DNA of 64,000 nt, taken from the NCBI GenBank assembly GCA_963836005.1, contig CAWIHS010000002.1, positions 682,001-746,000 on the forward strand. Reading direction: 5' to 3'. The stretch is from CAWIHS01 sp963836005. GTDB taxonomy: Bacteria; Pseudomonadota; Gammaproteobacteria; GRL18. The translations under genes were made by a program, and so were the position numbers. Positions 7,268-15,279 of the stretch are shown piece by piece. How positions within the stretch are numbered: position 1 is the first letter of the stretch; each line of letters begins with the position of its first letter. The notes beneath the pieces are model-generated. The model was given only the letters and a program-made list of their open reading frames with translations. It was not told the origin of the DNA and did not search any database.

Positions 7268-8981
7268 ACGCATCGTTGTTGATCCCATCACACGTATCGA
7301 GGGACATCTGCGTATCGAGGCACAGATGGAGGGTAGTAAGATTTCTCAGGCATACTCTTCCGGGACGATGGTCAGGGGGATAGAGCTGATTTTGAAAGGG
7401 CGTGATCCGCGTGATGCCTGGGCCTTTGCGCAGCGCATTTGCGGGGTGTGTACGCTGGTGCATGGTATTGCTTCGGTCCGTTCAGTAGAAGACGCACTGA
7501 ACTATCCGATTCCCAGGAATGCCCAATTGATCCGTAATCTGATGATAGCTGCCCAGTTTATTCATGACCACGTGATGCATTTCTATCATCTGCATGCACT
7601 GGACTGGGTGGATGTGGTATCAGCGCTGAGTGCAGATCCCAAAGCTACATCGCAACTGGCGCAATCGATCAGTGGCTGGCCAAAATCATCTCCAGGTTAT
7701 TTTGCGGATATGCAGCAAAAGCTGAAAGTCTTTGTTGAATCTGGCCAGCTGGGTATTTTTGCCAATGGCTACTGGGGTCACCCGGCGTATAAACTGCCGC
7801 CTGAGGCAAATCTGATGGCGGTTTCTCATTACCTGGAAGCATTGAGCTGGCAGCGTGATGTGGTCAAACTGCATACTATTTTTGGCGGCAAAAACCCGCA
7901 TCCTAATTTTCTGGTGGGTGGGGTAGCCAGTGTTATCGATCTGAACTCTGATTCAGCCATCAATATCAAAAAACTGTCTCAGGTTCAGAATGTAATCAAT
8001 GAAATGAAAACTTTTGTGGATCAGGTCTATGTGCCTGATACGCTGGCCATTGCTTCATTTTATAAGGACTGGTTCAGACGCGGCGAGGGGCTGGGGAATT
8101 TTCTTTGCTATGGCGATTTACCCAGCACTTCCATGAATGATCCTGCGGGGTATTTTTTACCTGCGGGGGTTATTTTAAATCGCGACCTGTCAACAGTCCA
8201 CCCGGTCGATATGAACAATAGTGAAGAAATCAAGGAATATATAGCTCATTCCTGGTATGACTATAGCGAGGGTAAGGAAAGCGGTTTACATCCCTATGAG
8301 GGCGAAACCCAATTGAATTATAGCGGTCCTGCACCGCCCTATAAGCATCTGGATATTGAGCAGTCCTATTCCTGGATGAAAGCCCCGCGCTGGAATGGCA
8401 ATGCAATGGAGGTCGGTCCACTGGCCAGAGTCCTGATGCTCTATGCCAGAGGCCATGAGCCCACCCGAGAGCTGACCAGTATGGCCCTGAACAAACTGGA
8501 TTTACCGATAGAGGCCCTGTTCTCAACTATGGGACGCACTGCCGCCAGAACCCTGGAAAGCAAGATTATTGTGGATGCCATGCAGGGCTGGTATGACGAA
8601 CTGATTAGCAATATTAAACAGGGAGACACCACCACTTTTAATGAGCAGCTTTGGGAGCCATCGAGCTGGCCCAGCAAGGTACAGGGCGTGGGCTTTATGG
8701 AGGCACCAAGAGGTGCGCTGGCTCACTGGATAGTGATCGAAGATCAGAAGATCGCTAATTATCAGGCCGTCGTACCCAGTACCTGGAATGCCGGTCCCAG
8801 AGACCACAACGGGCAGGCTGGCGCCTATGAAGCAGCGTTACAGGACAATCATGAGATGTATGATGCTAAACAGCCGCTGGAAATTCTGCGTACCATACAC
8901 AGCTTTGACCCCTGTATTGCCTGTGCAGTACATGTGACGGATCCAGATGGAGAAGAACTGGTGCAGGTAAAAGTTATGTAA
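7260..8981 (+). CDS. hynL: [NiFe] hydrogenase large subunit
   Basis: The catalytic subunit with the Ni-Fe site. The N-terminal motif is RICGVC (Cys61/Cys64 counting from this start) with VDPITRIEGH before it; the C-terminal motif is DPCIACAVH. Cleavage by HynD after that His would remove the last 15 residues. I prefer ATG 7260 (MSERIVVDP) over the in-frame ATG two codons upstream because it fits the family; either overlaps isp2. The present stop is unusual: the reading frame ends ATG-TAA, where GTAA is the first four bases of a 43-bp repeat element at 8978-9020. Without the insertion the frame would end V-I-E-stop at the TAA now at 9033-9035. Confidence 0.95.
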   Translation: MSERIVVDPITRIEGHLRIEAQMEGSKISQAYSSGTMVRGIELILKGRDPRDAWAFAQRICGVCTLVHGIASVRSVEDALNYPIPRNAQLIRNLMIAAQFIHDHVMHFYHLHALDWVDVVSALSADPKATSQLAQSISGWPKSSPGYFADMQQKLKVFVESGQLGIFANGYWGHPAYKLPPEANLMAVSHYLEALSWQRDVVKLHTIFGGKNPHPNFLVGGVASVIDLNSDSAINIKKLSQVQNVINEMKTFVDQVYVPDTLAIASFYKDWFRRGEGLGNFLCYGDLPSTSMNDPAGYFLPAGVILNRDLSTVHPVDMNNSEEIKEYIAHSWYDYSEGKESGLHPYEGETQLNYSGPAPPYKHLDIEQSYSWMKAPRWNGNAMEVGPLARVLMLYARGHEPTRELTSMALNKLDLPIEALFSTMGRTAARTLESKIIVDAMQGWYDELISNIKQGDTTTFNEQLWEPSSWPSKVQGVGFMEAPRGALAHWIVIEDQKIANYQAVVPSTWNAGPRDHNGQAGAYEAALQDNHEMYDAKQPLEILRTIHSFDPCIACAVHVTDPDGEELVQVKVM

Positions 8982-9020
8982 CTTATTCAGTACTATATTT
9001 AAAATACGCTGGGTAGTTAC
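8978..9020. mobile_element. 43-bp GTAAC-ended miniature element at the hynL stop codon
   Basis: The left end GTAACTTATTCAG and right end TACGCTGGGTAGTTAC are degraded versions of the ends of the 273-bp element at 34087-34359. The flanking octamers AAAGTTAT (8970-8977) and AACGTTAT (9021-9028) match at 7 of 8 positions and look like a target duplication. Removing the element and one octamer joins hynL to an in-frame TAA two codons later. The element is mostly hairpin and too short to code. Confidence 0.6.
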
Positions 9021-9053
9021 AACGTTATAGAGTAAACATTTAGAGCAGAAGCT

Positions 9054-9509
9054 ATGAAAATATCAAATGATCAAGAACTCAGGTCTGTTATTGATGCTTT
9101 GCCCATACCTGAGCAACGAGTCCTGGGCGCACGTTTTGTTGAAAGCATAGCATACCTTTGTCAGGAATCTGTGATCCAGAGAGCTCTGGAGGTGGCCAGA
9201 GATACCCAGTCAGGTCCGATAGCGCTGGCTGAGTTATATAAAAGTGTTAAGTCTTTAGCTGTTCAGACATACACTAACTGCGGTGATGAAACTGACTGGT
9301 CCGAACAGGCTGCGCATTTTGTGGCCGTAGCTACACGGATCTGTCTCACCCCTGAGCATCAGCTTGGTGCGAGGCATAATCTGGCCTGGAAATGCGCGAT
9401 TCAAAGCCGGCTGGCAAAAAATTGTGAAATGATGGACAGCAGCAGCGGTGAAGTTGATAATGAAGCGCAAAAACAATATGTGATTGTTGAAAACTATCTG
9501 CAACAATGA
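9054..9509 (+). CDS. Protein of unknown function in the hydrogenase operon (151 aa)
   Basis: I do not recognise this family. It is a 151-residue, apparently all-helical soluble protein without signal peptide, membrane segment or metal-binding motif. The central part has scattered aromatic and Cys residues (TYTNCGDETDWSEQAAHF) and the C-terminus is acidic and polar. It follows hynL by about 70 bases on the same strand and precedes the DUF218 gene by 30 bases, so it is probably co-transcribed with the hydrogenase. A role in hydrogenase assembly or stability is possible from context only. The start at 9054 is preceded by GAGCAGAAGCT. Confidence 0.65.
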   Translation: MKISNDQELRSVIDALPIPEQRVLGARFVESIAYLCQESVIQRALEVARDTQSGPIALAELYKSVKSLAVQTYTNCGDETDWSEQAAHFVAVATRICLTPEHQLGARHNLAWKCAIQSRLAKNCEMMDSSSGEVDNEAQKQYVIVENYLQQ

Positions 9510-9539
9510 ACTTCCCTGATGGGCAATAATTGACTGTAC

Positions 9540-10244
9540 ATGAGAATTGAAAAAGGATTTTTTAAGGACACTGCCTATGGCTGGGATGGTCTGAGCACTT
9601 TTATCCTTTCCAATATTTTACTCCTGTTGAGCTTTGGCCTGGGGTTGTTATGGTTGTATCGTAAAATCTGTCTACTGGCCCGTAATGCGCCCTTAATACC
9701 AGACGCAAGTGCGGTTGAAAGAAGAACCTGGCTGGTGGCAGGTCTGTGCTTAAACAATAATCTACCGCCAGCAGAATATAAAACCAGGCTGGATAGAGTG
9801 CTGCAGTTAATAGCCGCAGGTATGGTGCCTGAAAAAATTCTAATTCTCGGTGGCATCACAAATAATAACCAGGTTTCTGAAGCCAAAGCTGGCGCTGATT
9901 ATCTGCAACAGCAGGGGGTGACTGAATCCCTGTTGATCCTGGAAGATCAGTCAAAACATACCCTGGAGAACATGCAGCAAGCCCGTTCTATGCTTGAATT
10001 AGAAGCGCGAAGTAGCCGCAACGCCCTGATTATCAGCTCTCGTTATCATCTTTGCCGAATCCTTACGCTGGCCAAAGGTGTGGGTATGCAGCTGCTGCCT
10101 GTTGCCGCTGAAGAACAGCTCAGCTTGAATGTCCGCACCTGTATACTGGTCCTAAAGGAAGCCTATTTTTTGCACTGGTACTGGAGTGGTAAATTATGGG
10201 TTTTATTGACGGGTAATCGGCACAGCAGGGCAAGAATTTCCTGA
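9540..10244 (+). CDS. DUF218 (YdcF/ElyC-like) membrane protein
   Basis: A 234-residue protein with one N-terminal transmembrane helix (about 18-38), then a DUF218 domain: WLVAGLCLNNNLPP at the first strand, KILILGGITNNNQVSEA, DQSKHTLENM and ALIISSRYHLCR. The family includes SanA, ElyC and YdcF of E. coli, linked to envelope integrity or nucleotide/SAM binding, with no defined reaction for this branch. It follows the unknown ORF by 30 bases and is 8 bases before the DUF455 gene, so it appears to be part of the same transcription unit. A connection with hydrogen metabolism is not evident from the family. Confidence 0.8.
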   Translation: MRIEKGFFKDTAYGWDGLSTFILSNILLLLSFGLGLLWLYRKICLLARNAPLIPDASAVERRTWLVAGLCLNNNLPPAEYKTRLDRVLQLIAAGMVPEKILILGGITNNNQVSEAKAGADYLQQQGVTESLLILEDQSKHTLENMQQARSMLELEARSSRNALIISSRYHLCRILTLAKGVGMQLLPVAAEEQLSLNVRTCILVLKEAYFLHWYWSGKLWVLLTGNRHSRARIS

Positions 10245-10252
10245 ATGAGTCT

Positions 10253-11083
10253 ATGAAAAATTTATATACTGAAGCAAAAAAATGTTTTTTAACCCAGGAT
10301 CCTGATGAAAAATTGACACTGAGTCAGGCTGTTGTGGCTGACTGGGATAATGGACGGCTGGAATGGCAGGACGGTGATGAACCCATAGCACTGGATTTTC
10401 CCGGCAGGCTGGACAGACCGGTTTTAGTCCCTCCCAATAAAGTCAGGAAACGCGGATTTAAATCGATTCAACAGCGTGCCAGCCTGATCCACGCGTTGAC
10501 GCATATTGAATTAACTGCAGTGAATTTATCCTGGGACAGCGTGTACCGTTACCGCCATATGCCTAAAGCCTATTATGATGACTGGATCAATACCGCGAGA
10601 GAGGAAACATTGCATTTTTATGCTTTACGCGCAAGGCTGCGGGATATGGGCTTTGAATACGGCGATTTACCTGCTCATGATGAGTTATGGCAAATGGCCG
10701 TCAGGACTGCAGATGATCTGATGGCGCGGATGGCGATTGTGCATCGTGTGCTGGAAGCCCGGGCTCTTGACGTGGTACCCTTCTCAGAAGCCCGTTTCAG
10801 GGACATTGGTGACAAGCAGACTGCGGACGCTCTGGTGATGATTGCGAATGATGAGATTGGTCATGTCAATGCCGGAGCACGCTGGTATCGTTATTGTTGC
10901 GAACAGCAACAGACAGATCCTGATGAAATGTTTTTTCGTTTACTGGAAAAGTACCTGCAATCCACTCCCAGAGGGCCTTTTAACCGGGAGGCCAGATTAA
11001 AGGCAGGGTTTAGTTTGGCAGAGATGTATAAACTTGAACAACTGGATACCGAATATAAAATGAATAAGTCTCAAACAGACTGA
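10253..11083 (+). CDS. DUF455 ferritin-like domain protein
   Basis: A 276-residue protein of the DUF455 family, which has a ferritin-like four-helix fold with di-iron type ligands. Visible blocks are LIHALTHIELTAV, REETLHFYALRARL, RMAIVHRVLEARALDV and IANDEIGHVNAGARW; the Glu and His residues in these would form the metal site. Distantly related to the tRNA hydroxylase MiaE, but the substrate of DUF455 proteins is unknown. It is the last gene of the run starting at hynD and faces hslR tail to tail with 12 bases between the stops. Confidence 0.85.
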   Translation: MKNLYTEAKKCFLTQDPDEKLTLSQAVVADWDNGRLEWQDGDEPIALDFPGRLDRPVLVPPNKVRKRGFKSIQQRASLIHALTHIELTAVNLSWDSVYRYRHMPKAYYDDWINTAREETLHFYALRARLRDMGFEYGDLPAHDELWQMAVRTADDLMARMAIVHRVLEARALDVVPFSEARFRDIGDKQTADALVMIANDEIGHVNAGARWYRYCCEQQQTDPDEMFFRLLEKYLQSTPRGPFNREARLKAGFSLAEMYKLEQLDTEYKMNKSQTD

Positions 11084-11095
11084 TGTTTAACTTTT

Positions 11096-11497
11096 TTATT
11101 GATCTATCTCCTGCTTGAATTGAATAATTTTCCTGCGGTCTTTTTTATTGGGGCGTTTTGCAGCATGATGTGGCATCGCTGCAAACATGGTTTTACGTTC
11201 CTGTGAATGTTTATCTCTCAGCAGGATACTTTCCTCAGTTTCTTCGTACAGTGCCTGGGCTTGCTGTGCCGGGCCACGTTTATCAGCGAGTTTTCTGATA
11301 ATCACCGTTTGTTCAATAGACTCTTTCTTAATCCGAACCTGTGATCCGATTTTGGCACTATGACTGGGTTTTACCCGATGACCATTCAAATGAACCTTGC
11401 CGCCTTTGATAGCTTCCGTAGCCAGGGAGCGAGTCTTGTAGAAGCGTGCTGCCCACAACCATTTATCGAGTCGGAGCCTGTCATTTGATGTGTGCAT
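11096..11497 (-). CDS. hslR: Heat shock protein 15 (ribosome-associated S4-domain protein)
   Basis: A 133-residue Hsp15 homologue. The N-terminal S4 RNA-binding domain begins LRLDKWLWAARFYKTR and includes GGKVHLNGHRVKPS. The tail is basic (RPNKKDRRKI). In E. coli Hsp15 binds stalled 50S subunits carrying peptidyl-tRNA and helps recycle them after heat stress. It is a single gene, convergent with the DUF455 gene; nothing in the short upstream region shows an obvious heat-shock promoter. Confidence 0.92.
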   Translation of the reverse strand: MHTSNDRLRLDKWLWAARFYKTRSLATEAIKGGKVHLNGHRVKPSHSAKIGSQVRIKKESIEQTVIIRKLADKRGPAQQAQALYEETEESILLRDKHSQERKTMFAAMPHHAAKRPNKKDRRKIIQFKQEIDQ

Positions 11498-11569
11498 ATA
11501 AAATTCTTGATAAAAGTCGCGAAATTAATAAAAAGGGTCTATAAGTTAAATAGTATAATTATTTTAATA

Positions 11570-11746
11570 GTGCCCATGTTTAAGTGCTATTGGTGTATTC
11601 ACCTGAATAAATCGGTTGAAATCTGTTGCGGGTGTTCAATGCACAGAATCTTCAAGGCTTTTCAGAATATTTTGACTGCCCCGCAGGGGTGGCTTTCGAA
11701 TAATCCCAATATTAATCTGTTAAGCAATGTATTTTCAGCGCCTTGA
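11570..11746 (+). CDS. Possible small Cys-rich protein
   Basis: A short open frame (GTG 11570 or ATG 11576; 56-58 residues) that opens MFKCYWCIHLNKSVEICCGC and ends NVFSAP. The spacing CxxC then CCxC resembles a zinc ribbon, which is unlikely by chance in AT-rich spacer. No ribosome site is evident and I recognise no family, so it could be a remnant. It lies in the 380-base gap between hslR and the RAYT-like gene. Confidence 0.35.
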   Translation: MPMFKCYWCIHLNKSVEICCGCSMHRIFKAFQNILTAPQGWLSNNPNINLLSNVFSAP

Positions 11747-11838
11747 TCACTCTCTTCAGGATTAAACCGAGTTATTCGGGATTATCTCTGCTTAGAAGAA
11801 TCTTAACGCCAATAGCTTATTACTAATCTTTATTATAC

Positions 11839-11880
11839 AGATAACTAGAGTATAGATAACTAGAGTATAGATAATTATGG
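11839..11880 (+). repeat. 15-bp tandem repeat upstream of the RAYT-like gene
   Basis: AGATAACTAGAGTAT occurs at 11839-11853 and 11854-11868, followed by a partial third copy (AGATAATTATGG) that runs into the start codon at 11877. The repeat takes the place where a ribosome site should be; no Shine-Dalgarno sequence is seen. The rest of the gap (11747-11838) shows nothing clear. Confidence 0.75.
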
Positions 11881-12713
11881 CCAGACCTGTTCGCATCGAA
11901 TTTCCCGGTGCATATTATTATATATCTTCAAAAGGAATTGAAGGTGAATCAGTTTTCAGGGATGTGAAAGATCGGCAGCAATTTTTAACTATCCTGTCAG
12001 AGGTAATTTCCAGAATGCAATGGGAGGTTTATGCCTATAATCTACTGGCTGATTCCTATCAACTTTTTATCAAAACCCCCAAAGCAAATTTATCCAAAGG
12101 CATGAGGCAACTCAATGGCATTTACACACAGCGTTATAATGTTAAATATGCAAGAAACGGTAATATATTCCATGGCCGTTTCAAAGCTATTCTGATTGAT
12201 GCAGAAAATTATTTTCAGGAAACTGCACGTCAGGTCGTGCGGACCCCCATTCTTGCCAGAAAAACCAGAAAACTGGATAAATGGAAATGGGGAAGTTATC
12301 AGGCAACCATGGGGCTTAGCGAAACTCCTGAATGGCTGAAGACTGAAGTGCTGCTGGAAACGTTTGCTAAACAGAAAAAGCGGGCCGAAGCAGCCTATGA
12401 TAAATATATTCAAGGCAGTGACAAGGATTTAAATATTCTGGATAATGTACAGGGACAAATCCTGCTGGGCAGTGATGCATATGTAGCAAAGTGGAAAAAA
12501 CAACTGGCTAGCGGAAAAATATTGGAAAAAGCCCGGCAGCGCAAAGCTAAAAAGGTGAAACCGCTGGATGATTACTCCAGGCGTTACAAGGATATAAAAA
12601 CGGCTATGGTCAAAGCTTACGAAACGGGTAATTATACTCTGGCTCAGATTGGTGATTATTTTGGTGTGCATTACAGTACGGTTAGCCGCACAGTTAAAAA
12701 AGCCGGGTTTTGA
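11877..12713 (+). CDS. RAYT-like (Y1 transposase fold) protein lacking catalytic residues
   Basis: A 278-residue protein whose first 150 residues follow the REP-associated tyrosine transposase pattern: MARPVRIEFPGAYYYISSKG, KTPKANLSKGMRQLNGIYTQ, GNIFHGRFKAILID. In active members the HUH motif reads roughly NHYHL; here the equivalent is DSYQL (Ser60, Gln62), so both His are gone. The catalytic Tyr of the following helix (CRYIVLNP in typical members) is Gln119 (ARQVVRTP). His15 of YHV is Tyr. The frame is intact, and the C-terminus keeps a helix-turn-helix (LAQIGDYFGVHYSTVSRTVK). I infer a non-catalytic, perhaps domesticated DNA-binding protein. A hairpin repeat starts 18 bases after its stop. 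Confidence 0.8.
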   Translation: MARPVRIEFPGAYYYISSKGIEGESVFRDVKDRQQFLTILSEVISRMQWEVYAYNLLADSYQLFIKTPKANLSKGMRQLNGIYTQRYNVKYARNGNIFHGRFKAILIDAENYFQETARQVVRTPILARKTRKLDKWKWGSYQATMGLSETPEWLKTEVLLETFAKQKKRAEAAYDKYIQGSDKDLNILDNVQGQILLGSDAYVAKWKKQLASGKILEKARQRKAKKVKPLDDYSRRYKDIKTAMVKAYETGNYTLAQIGDYFGVHYSTVSRTVKKAGF

Positions 12714-12730
12714 GATAGCTTTTTGAGCTA

Positions 12731-12893
12731 GATAGTATCCATCCGTTTTTAGATGAGTAGTTGTGGCACAGGGATTGTAATGGCATTTTTAATGATGACA
12801 ATTAATGGAGAATGCAGCAAAAGAAAAACCACATTTTTTCTTTTGCGCTGCATCATATAGTCAGCCTGGTGATGTAGAGATGGAACCTGGACA
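12731..12893 (+). repeat. Hairpin repeat, copy A
   Basis: About 160 bases that align end to end with copy B at 59534-59705. Shared blocks are ATCCATCCGTTTTT, GGCACAGGGAT, TTTTTAATGATGACAA, ATGCAGCA, AGAAAAA..CACA.TTTTTCTT and ATAGTCAG. The third hairpin is almost perfect here: ATGCAGCAAAAGAAAAA pairs with TTTTTTCTTTTGCGCTGCAT around CCACA. The copy lies between the RAYT-like gene and tsaC. It does not code. Confidence 0.7.
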
Positions 12894-12909
12894 GCTTCTG
12901 CCAGCAATC

Positions 12910-13461
12910 TTAACTTCTGATGATTTCTCCGCTGATCCCGTCTCTGATCTCTGTTGGTTTATCACTCTCTCCCAGCGGGCCATGTAAAATATAATCCAGT
13001 TTATTATCAAATTGCTTACGCACCTGAAATGCACTGTATGACATTGTTCGTCCGCTCATATTGGCGCTGGTAGAGATTATGGCAGAACGACTATAGCGAC
13101 ACAGTGCTCTGGCTATGCTGTGAGCAGTGATTCTTACCGCCAGGGACTGATGTTTACCGGTTAATAATGAAGACGTTTTGCTTAAAGCGGGTAATACCCA
13201 GGTGGAGGGGCCTGGCCAGCTGGACATTATGCGTGCATATGTCTCTGCTGTTAGTGGTTCTAGAAACGGCTGTAATTGTGAAAAGTCACTGGCAATTAGA
13301 ATCAGACCCTTATCTGCAGGGCGTTGTTTGAGTTCAAGCAGCCGGGATATAGCGCCATTCTCTGGCAGGCAGCCAAGACCATATACCGCTTCAGTGGGAT
13401 AAGCAATAACACCATTATGGCGCAGAATACGAACTGCATTGCGAATAGCCCAGGTTGACAT
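12910..13461 (-). CDS. tsaC: Threonylcarbamoyl-AMP synthase TsaC (YrdC domain)
   Basis: Makes threonylcarbamoyl-AMP from threonine, bicarbonate and ATP for the t6A modification of ANN-decoding tRNAs. Visible motifs are GVIAYPTEAVYGLGC, ELKQRPADKGLILI, WPGPSTWVLPA, LAVRITAH and ISTSANMSG. From ATG 13461 it is 183 residues, close to E. coli TsaC (190); a GTG nine codons earlier is also in frame but overlaps smg and adds nothing family-like. It follows smg by 8 bases and ends in sequence next to repeat copy A. The order dprA-smg-tsaC on one strand suggests one unit. Confidence 0.92.
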   Translation of the reverse strand: MSTWAIRNAVRILRHNGVIAYPTEAVYGLGCLPENGAISRLLELKQRPADKGLILIASDFSQLQPFLEPLTAETYARIMSSWPGPSTWVLPALSKTSSLLTGKHQSLAVRITAHSIARALCRYSRSAIISTSANMSGRTMSYSAFQVRKQFDNKLDYILHGPLGESDKPTEIRDGISGEIIRS

Positions 13462-13469
13462 ATTAAGGG

Positions 13470-13946
13470 CTAGTGCAGGGTAGGCCACTCGTTATAAAGC
13501 AGATCCTGCAGCCAGGTGAAAGAACCTTCTGATTCAGGCATATTAAATAATACCATCAGGATAACCCAGCGCATTTGCTCACGATCAATGGCATCTATAT
13601 CCAGAGCAAGAGCCTTATCAATGATCAGTTCTCTCTGTACAGGTGAAATGACGTCTAATTCGACAAGGCTCATGAGCTGGGCCCTGGCAGCAGGATCAAT
13701 TTTTTCCTTTTCCCGGGTGGTAAAAGAACGGATGTTACGCTTATCAATTTGCTCAACCAGTGTACTCTGGTCCTTGAGTTCAGCCAGATCATCCAGCCAG
13801 TTAAAGGCTTTGGTGACATTATCTTCCCTGAAACCGATTCTGGATAATTCTGAAATGACGCTATCCTGACTAGGCAGGATCGACTGATCGTCATCGAGAT
13901 ATGTTTCAAAAATATACATTAGAATATCGAGAACTTCGGTTTTCAT
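13470..13946 (-). CDS. smg: Smg protein (DUF494)
   Basis: A 158-residue Smg family protein, normally found beside dprA as here. It is recognised by MKTEVLDILMYIFETY, the conserved AFNWLDDLAEL segment and the ending SFTWLQDLLYNEW. The function is not known despite wide conservation in Beta- and Gammaproteobacteria. It is mostly helical with no signal peptide. The stop lies 8 bases before the preferred tsaC start, so the two are likely translated together. Confidence 0.93.
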   Translation of the reverse strand: MKTEVLDILMYIFETYLDDDQSILPSQDSVISELSRIGFREDNVTKAFNWLDDLAELKDQSTLVEQIDKRNIRSFTTREKEKIDPAARAQLMSLVELDVISPVQRELIIDKALALDIDAIDREQMRWVILMVLFNMPESEGSFTWLQDLLYNEWPTLH

Positions 13947-13987
13947 ATGGAGCAGGTATCGCCTTTGTGGTTAGTTATGTAGGTATT

Positions 13988-14140
13988 GTAATCTATTCAG
14001 TAAAAAGTTGTAAGTTGAAAGCAGCTAGCTTTCAGCCAATGTAAATAAATGCCTACGACGTATAGGGATCTACTAGTGTCGTGGGAGGCAGGATGCCGGT
14101 AACGACCAGGGATATATTTGCTGACTTACACTGAGAATAT
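13988..14140. repeat. Degenerate hairpin repeat related to the 34-kb element
   Basis: 14051-14127 aligns with 34227-34303 (shared GCCTACGAC, GTCGTGGGAGGCAGGA or close variant, GCCGG.AACGACCA.GG, TATTT). An end-like sequence GTAATCTATTCAGTA is at 13988-14002. The right end is too eroded to place and the flanking octamers do not match, so this is a decayed relative in the dprA-smg spacer. Confidence 0.5.
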
Positions 14141-14145
14141 GGGTA

Positions 14146-15279
14146 CTATTTTGTGTTTTTTAAAGTGTAATCACCACCTGGATGTGACTGAATATAATCA
14201 TTTATTTCCAGAAGCACCAGGTTGGCATTGAGTGCTGCGATTTCAAGGCCGGTCCGTTGCGACAGATGATCTACTGAAACCCGAGAGTAGCCTATATTGC
14301 TTAATATTCTTTGCTGGATCTTGGGTAACAACGGATCGATAGATATCGGCTGTTCCGTGATGAGCGTATTTTCTGCTGCAGTTTCAGGCAATTGTGAGGC
14401 TATGATCAGGCTGGATAATTCTTCCATTATATCATCCGCTGTTTCTACCAGCCTGGCTCCGTCTTTAATCAATCTGTGGCAACCCCGTGCCAACGGATTA
14501 TGAATTGAACCGGGAATAGCAAAGACTTCACGAGCCTGTTCCAGGGCGTGTCTGGCTGTTATCAGTGAGCCGCTTTTCAATGCGGCTTCAACCACTAATG
14601 TACCTACAGATAGACCGCTGATAATGCGGTTTCGTTGCGGAAAATGCCCTGCAGCAGGACCGCTTCCAAGAGGATATTCTGAAACAATGGCACCATCGTG
14701 TACCAGTTGATAGGCCAGTTCTTTATGTCTTGCAGGGTAGATTCTGTCTAGTCCCGTGCCAGTGACCGCAATGCTTTTTCCTTTTGCAGATAGCGCCCCT
14801 CTATGACTCTGGGCGTCTATTCCCAGGGCCATGCCGCTGGTAATAATCATCCCTTTTGCAGCAAGATGACGGGCAAACTTAAAGGCAGTCTCTGCGCCGT
14901 CGATACTGGGATTGCGGCTGCCCACCATGGCCAGCTGGACCCTGGACAATAATTCGAGTTGACCTTTGACATACAGTAATGCCGGCGGTTGATCGGTTTG
15001 TTTCAATAGTTGTGGGTATGCAGGATGATTAATAGTGAGAATGTGATTATACTGTGATTCTTTCCATTGCAGTGCCTTGTCTACCTCAGCCCAGTCAGCT
15101 TTCTGTATATACTCCATCAGGCTGGTTTGTTTTGCGGGAGTTAACGGGGTGTTTTTTAAAGAAGATGGAGATTCAAACAGCTCCTGTAAAGACGGGTAGA
15201 GTGCCAGCAGCAAGTGGAAGGAAGCGGGGCCGATGCCGGGAGCTTGATGTAATGCCAGCCAGTAGAATAAATCATCCAT
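14146..15279 (-). CDS. dprA: DNA processing protein DprA
   Basis: DprA (Smf) protects incoming single-stranded DNA and loads RecA during natural transformation. The 377-residue protein has a SAM-like N-terminal helix-hairpin region (APGIGPASFHLLLAL), the Rossmann-type core (AMVGSRNPS, SGMALGIDAQSHRGAL, VTGTGLDRIYPARHKELA, GHFPQRNRIISGLS) and a C-terminal winged-helix domain (SRVSVDHLSQRTGLEI). All usual parts are present at normal length. Together with PilT/PilU further on it is consistent with, but does not prove, competence. Confidence 0.95.
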   Translation of the reverse strand: MDDLFYWLALHQAPGIGPASFHLLLALYPSLQELFESPSSLKNTPLTPAKQTSLMEYIQKADWAEVDKALQWKESQYNHILTINHPAYPQLLKQTDQPPALLYVKGQLELLSRVQLAMVGSRNPSIDGAETAFKFARHLAAKGMIITSGMALGIDAQSHRGALSAKGKSIAVTGTGLDRIYPARHKELAYQLVHDGAIVSEYPLGSGPAAGHFPQRNRIISGLSVGTLVVEAALKSGSLITARHALEQAREVFAIPGSIHNPLARGCHRLIKDGARLVETADDIMEELSSLIIASQLPETAAENTLITEQPISIDPLLPKIQQRILSNIGYSRVSVDHLSQRTGLEIAALNANLVLLEINDYIQSHPGGDYTLKNTK

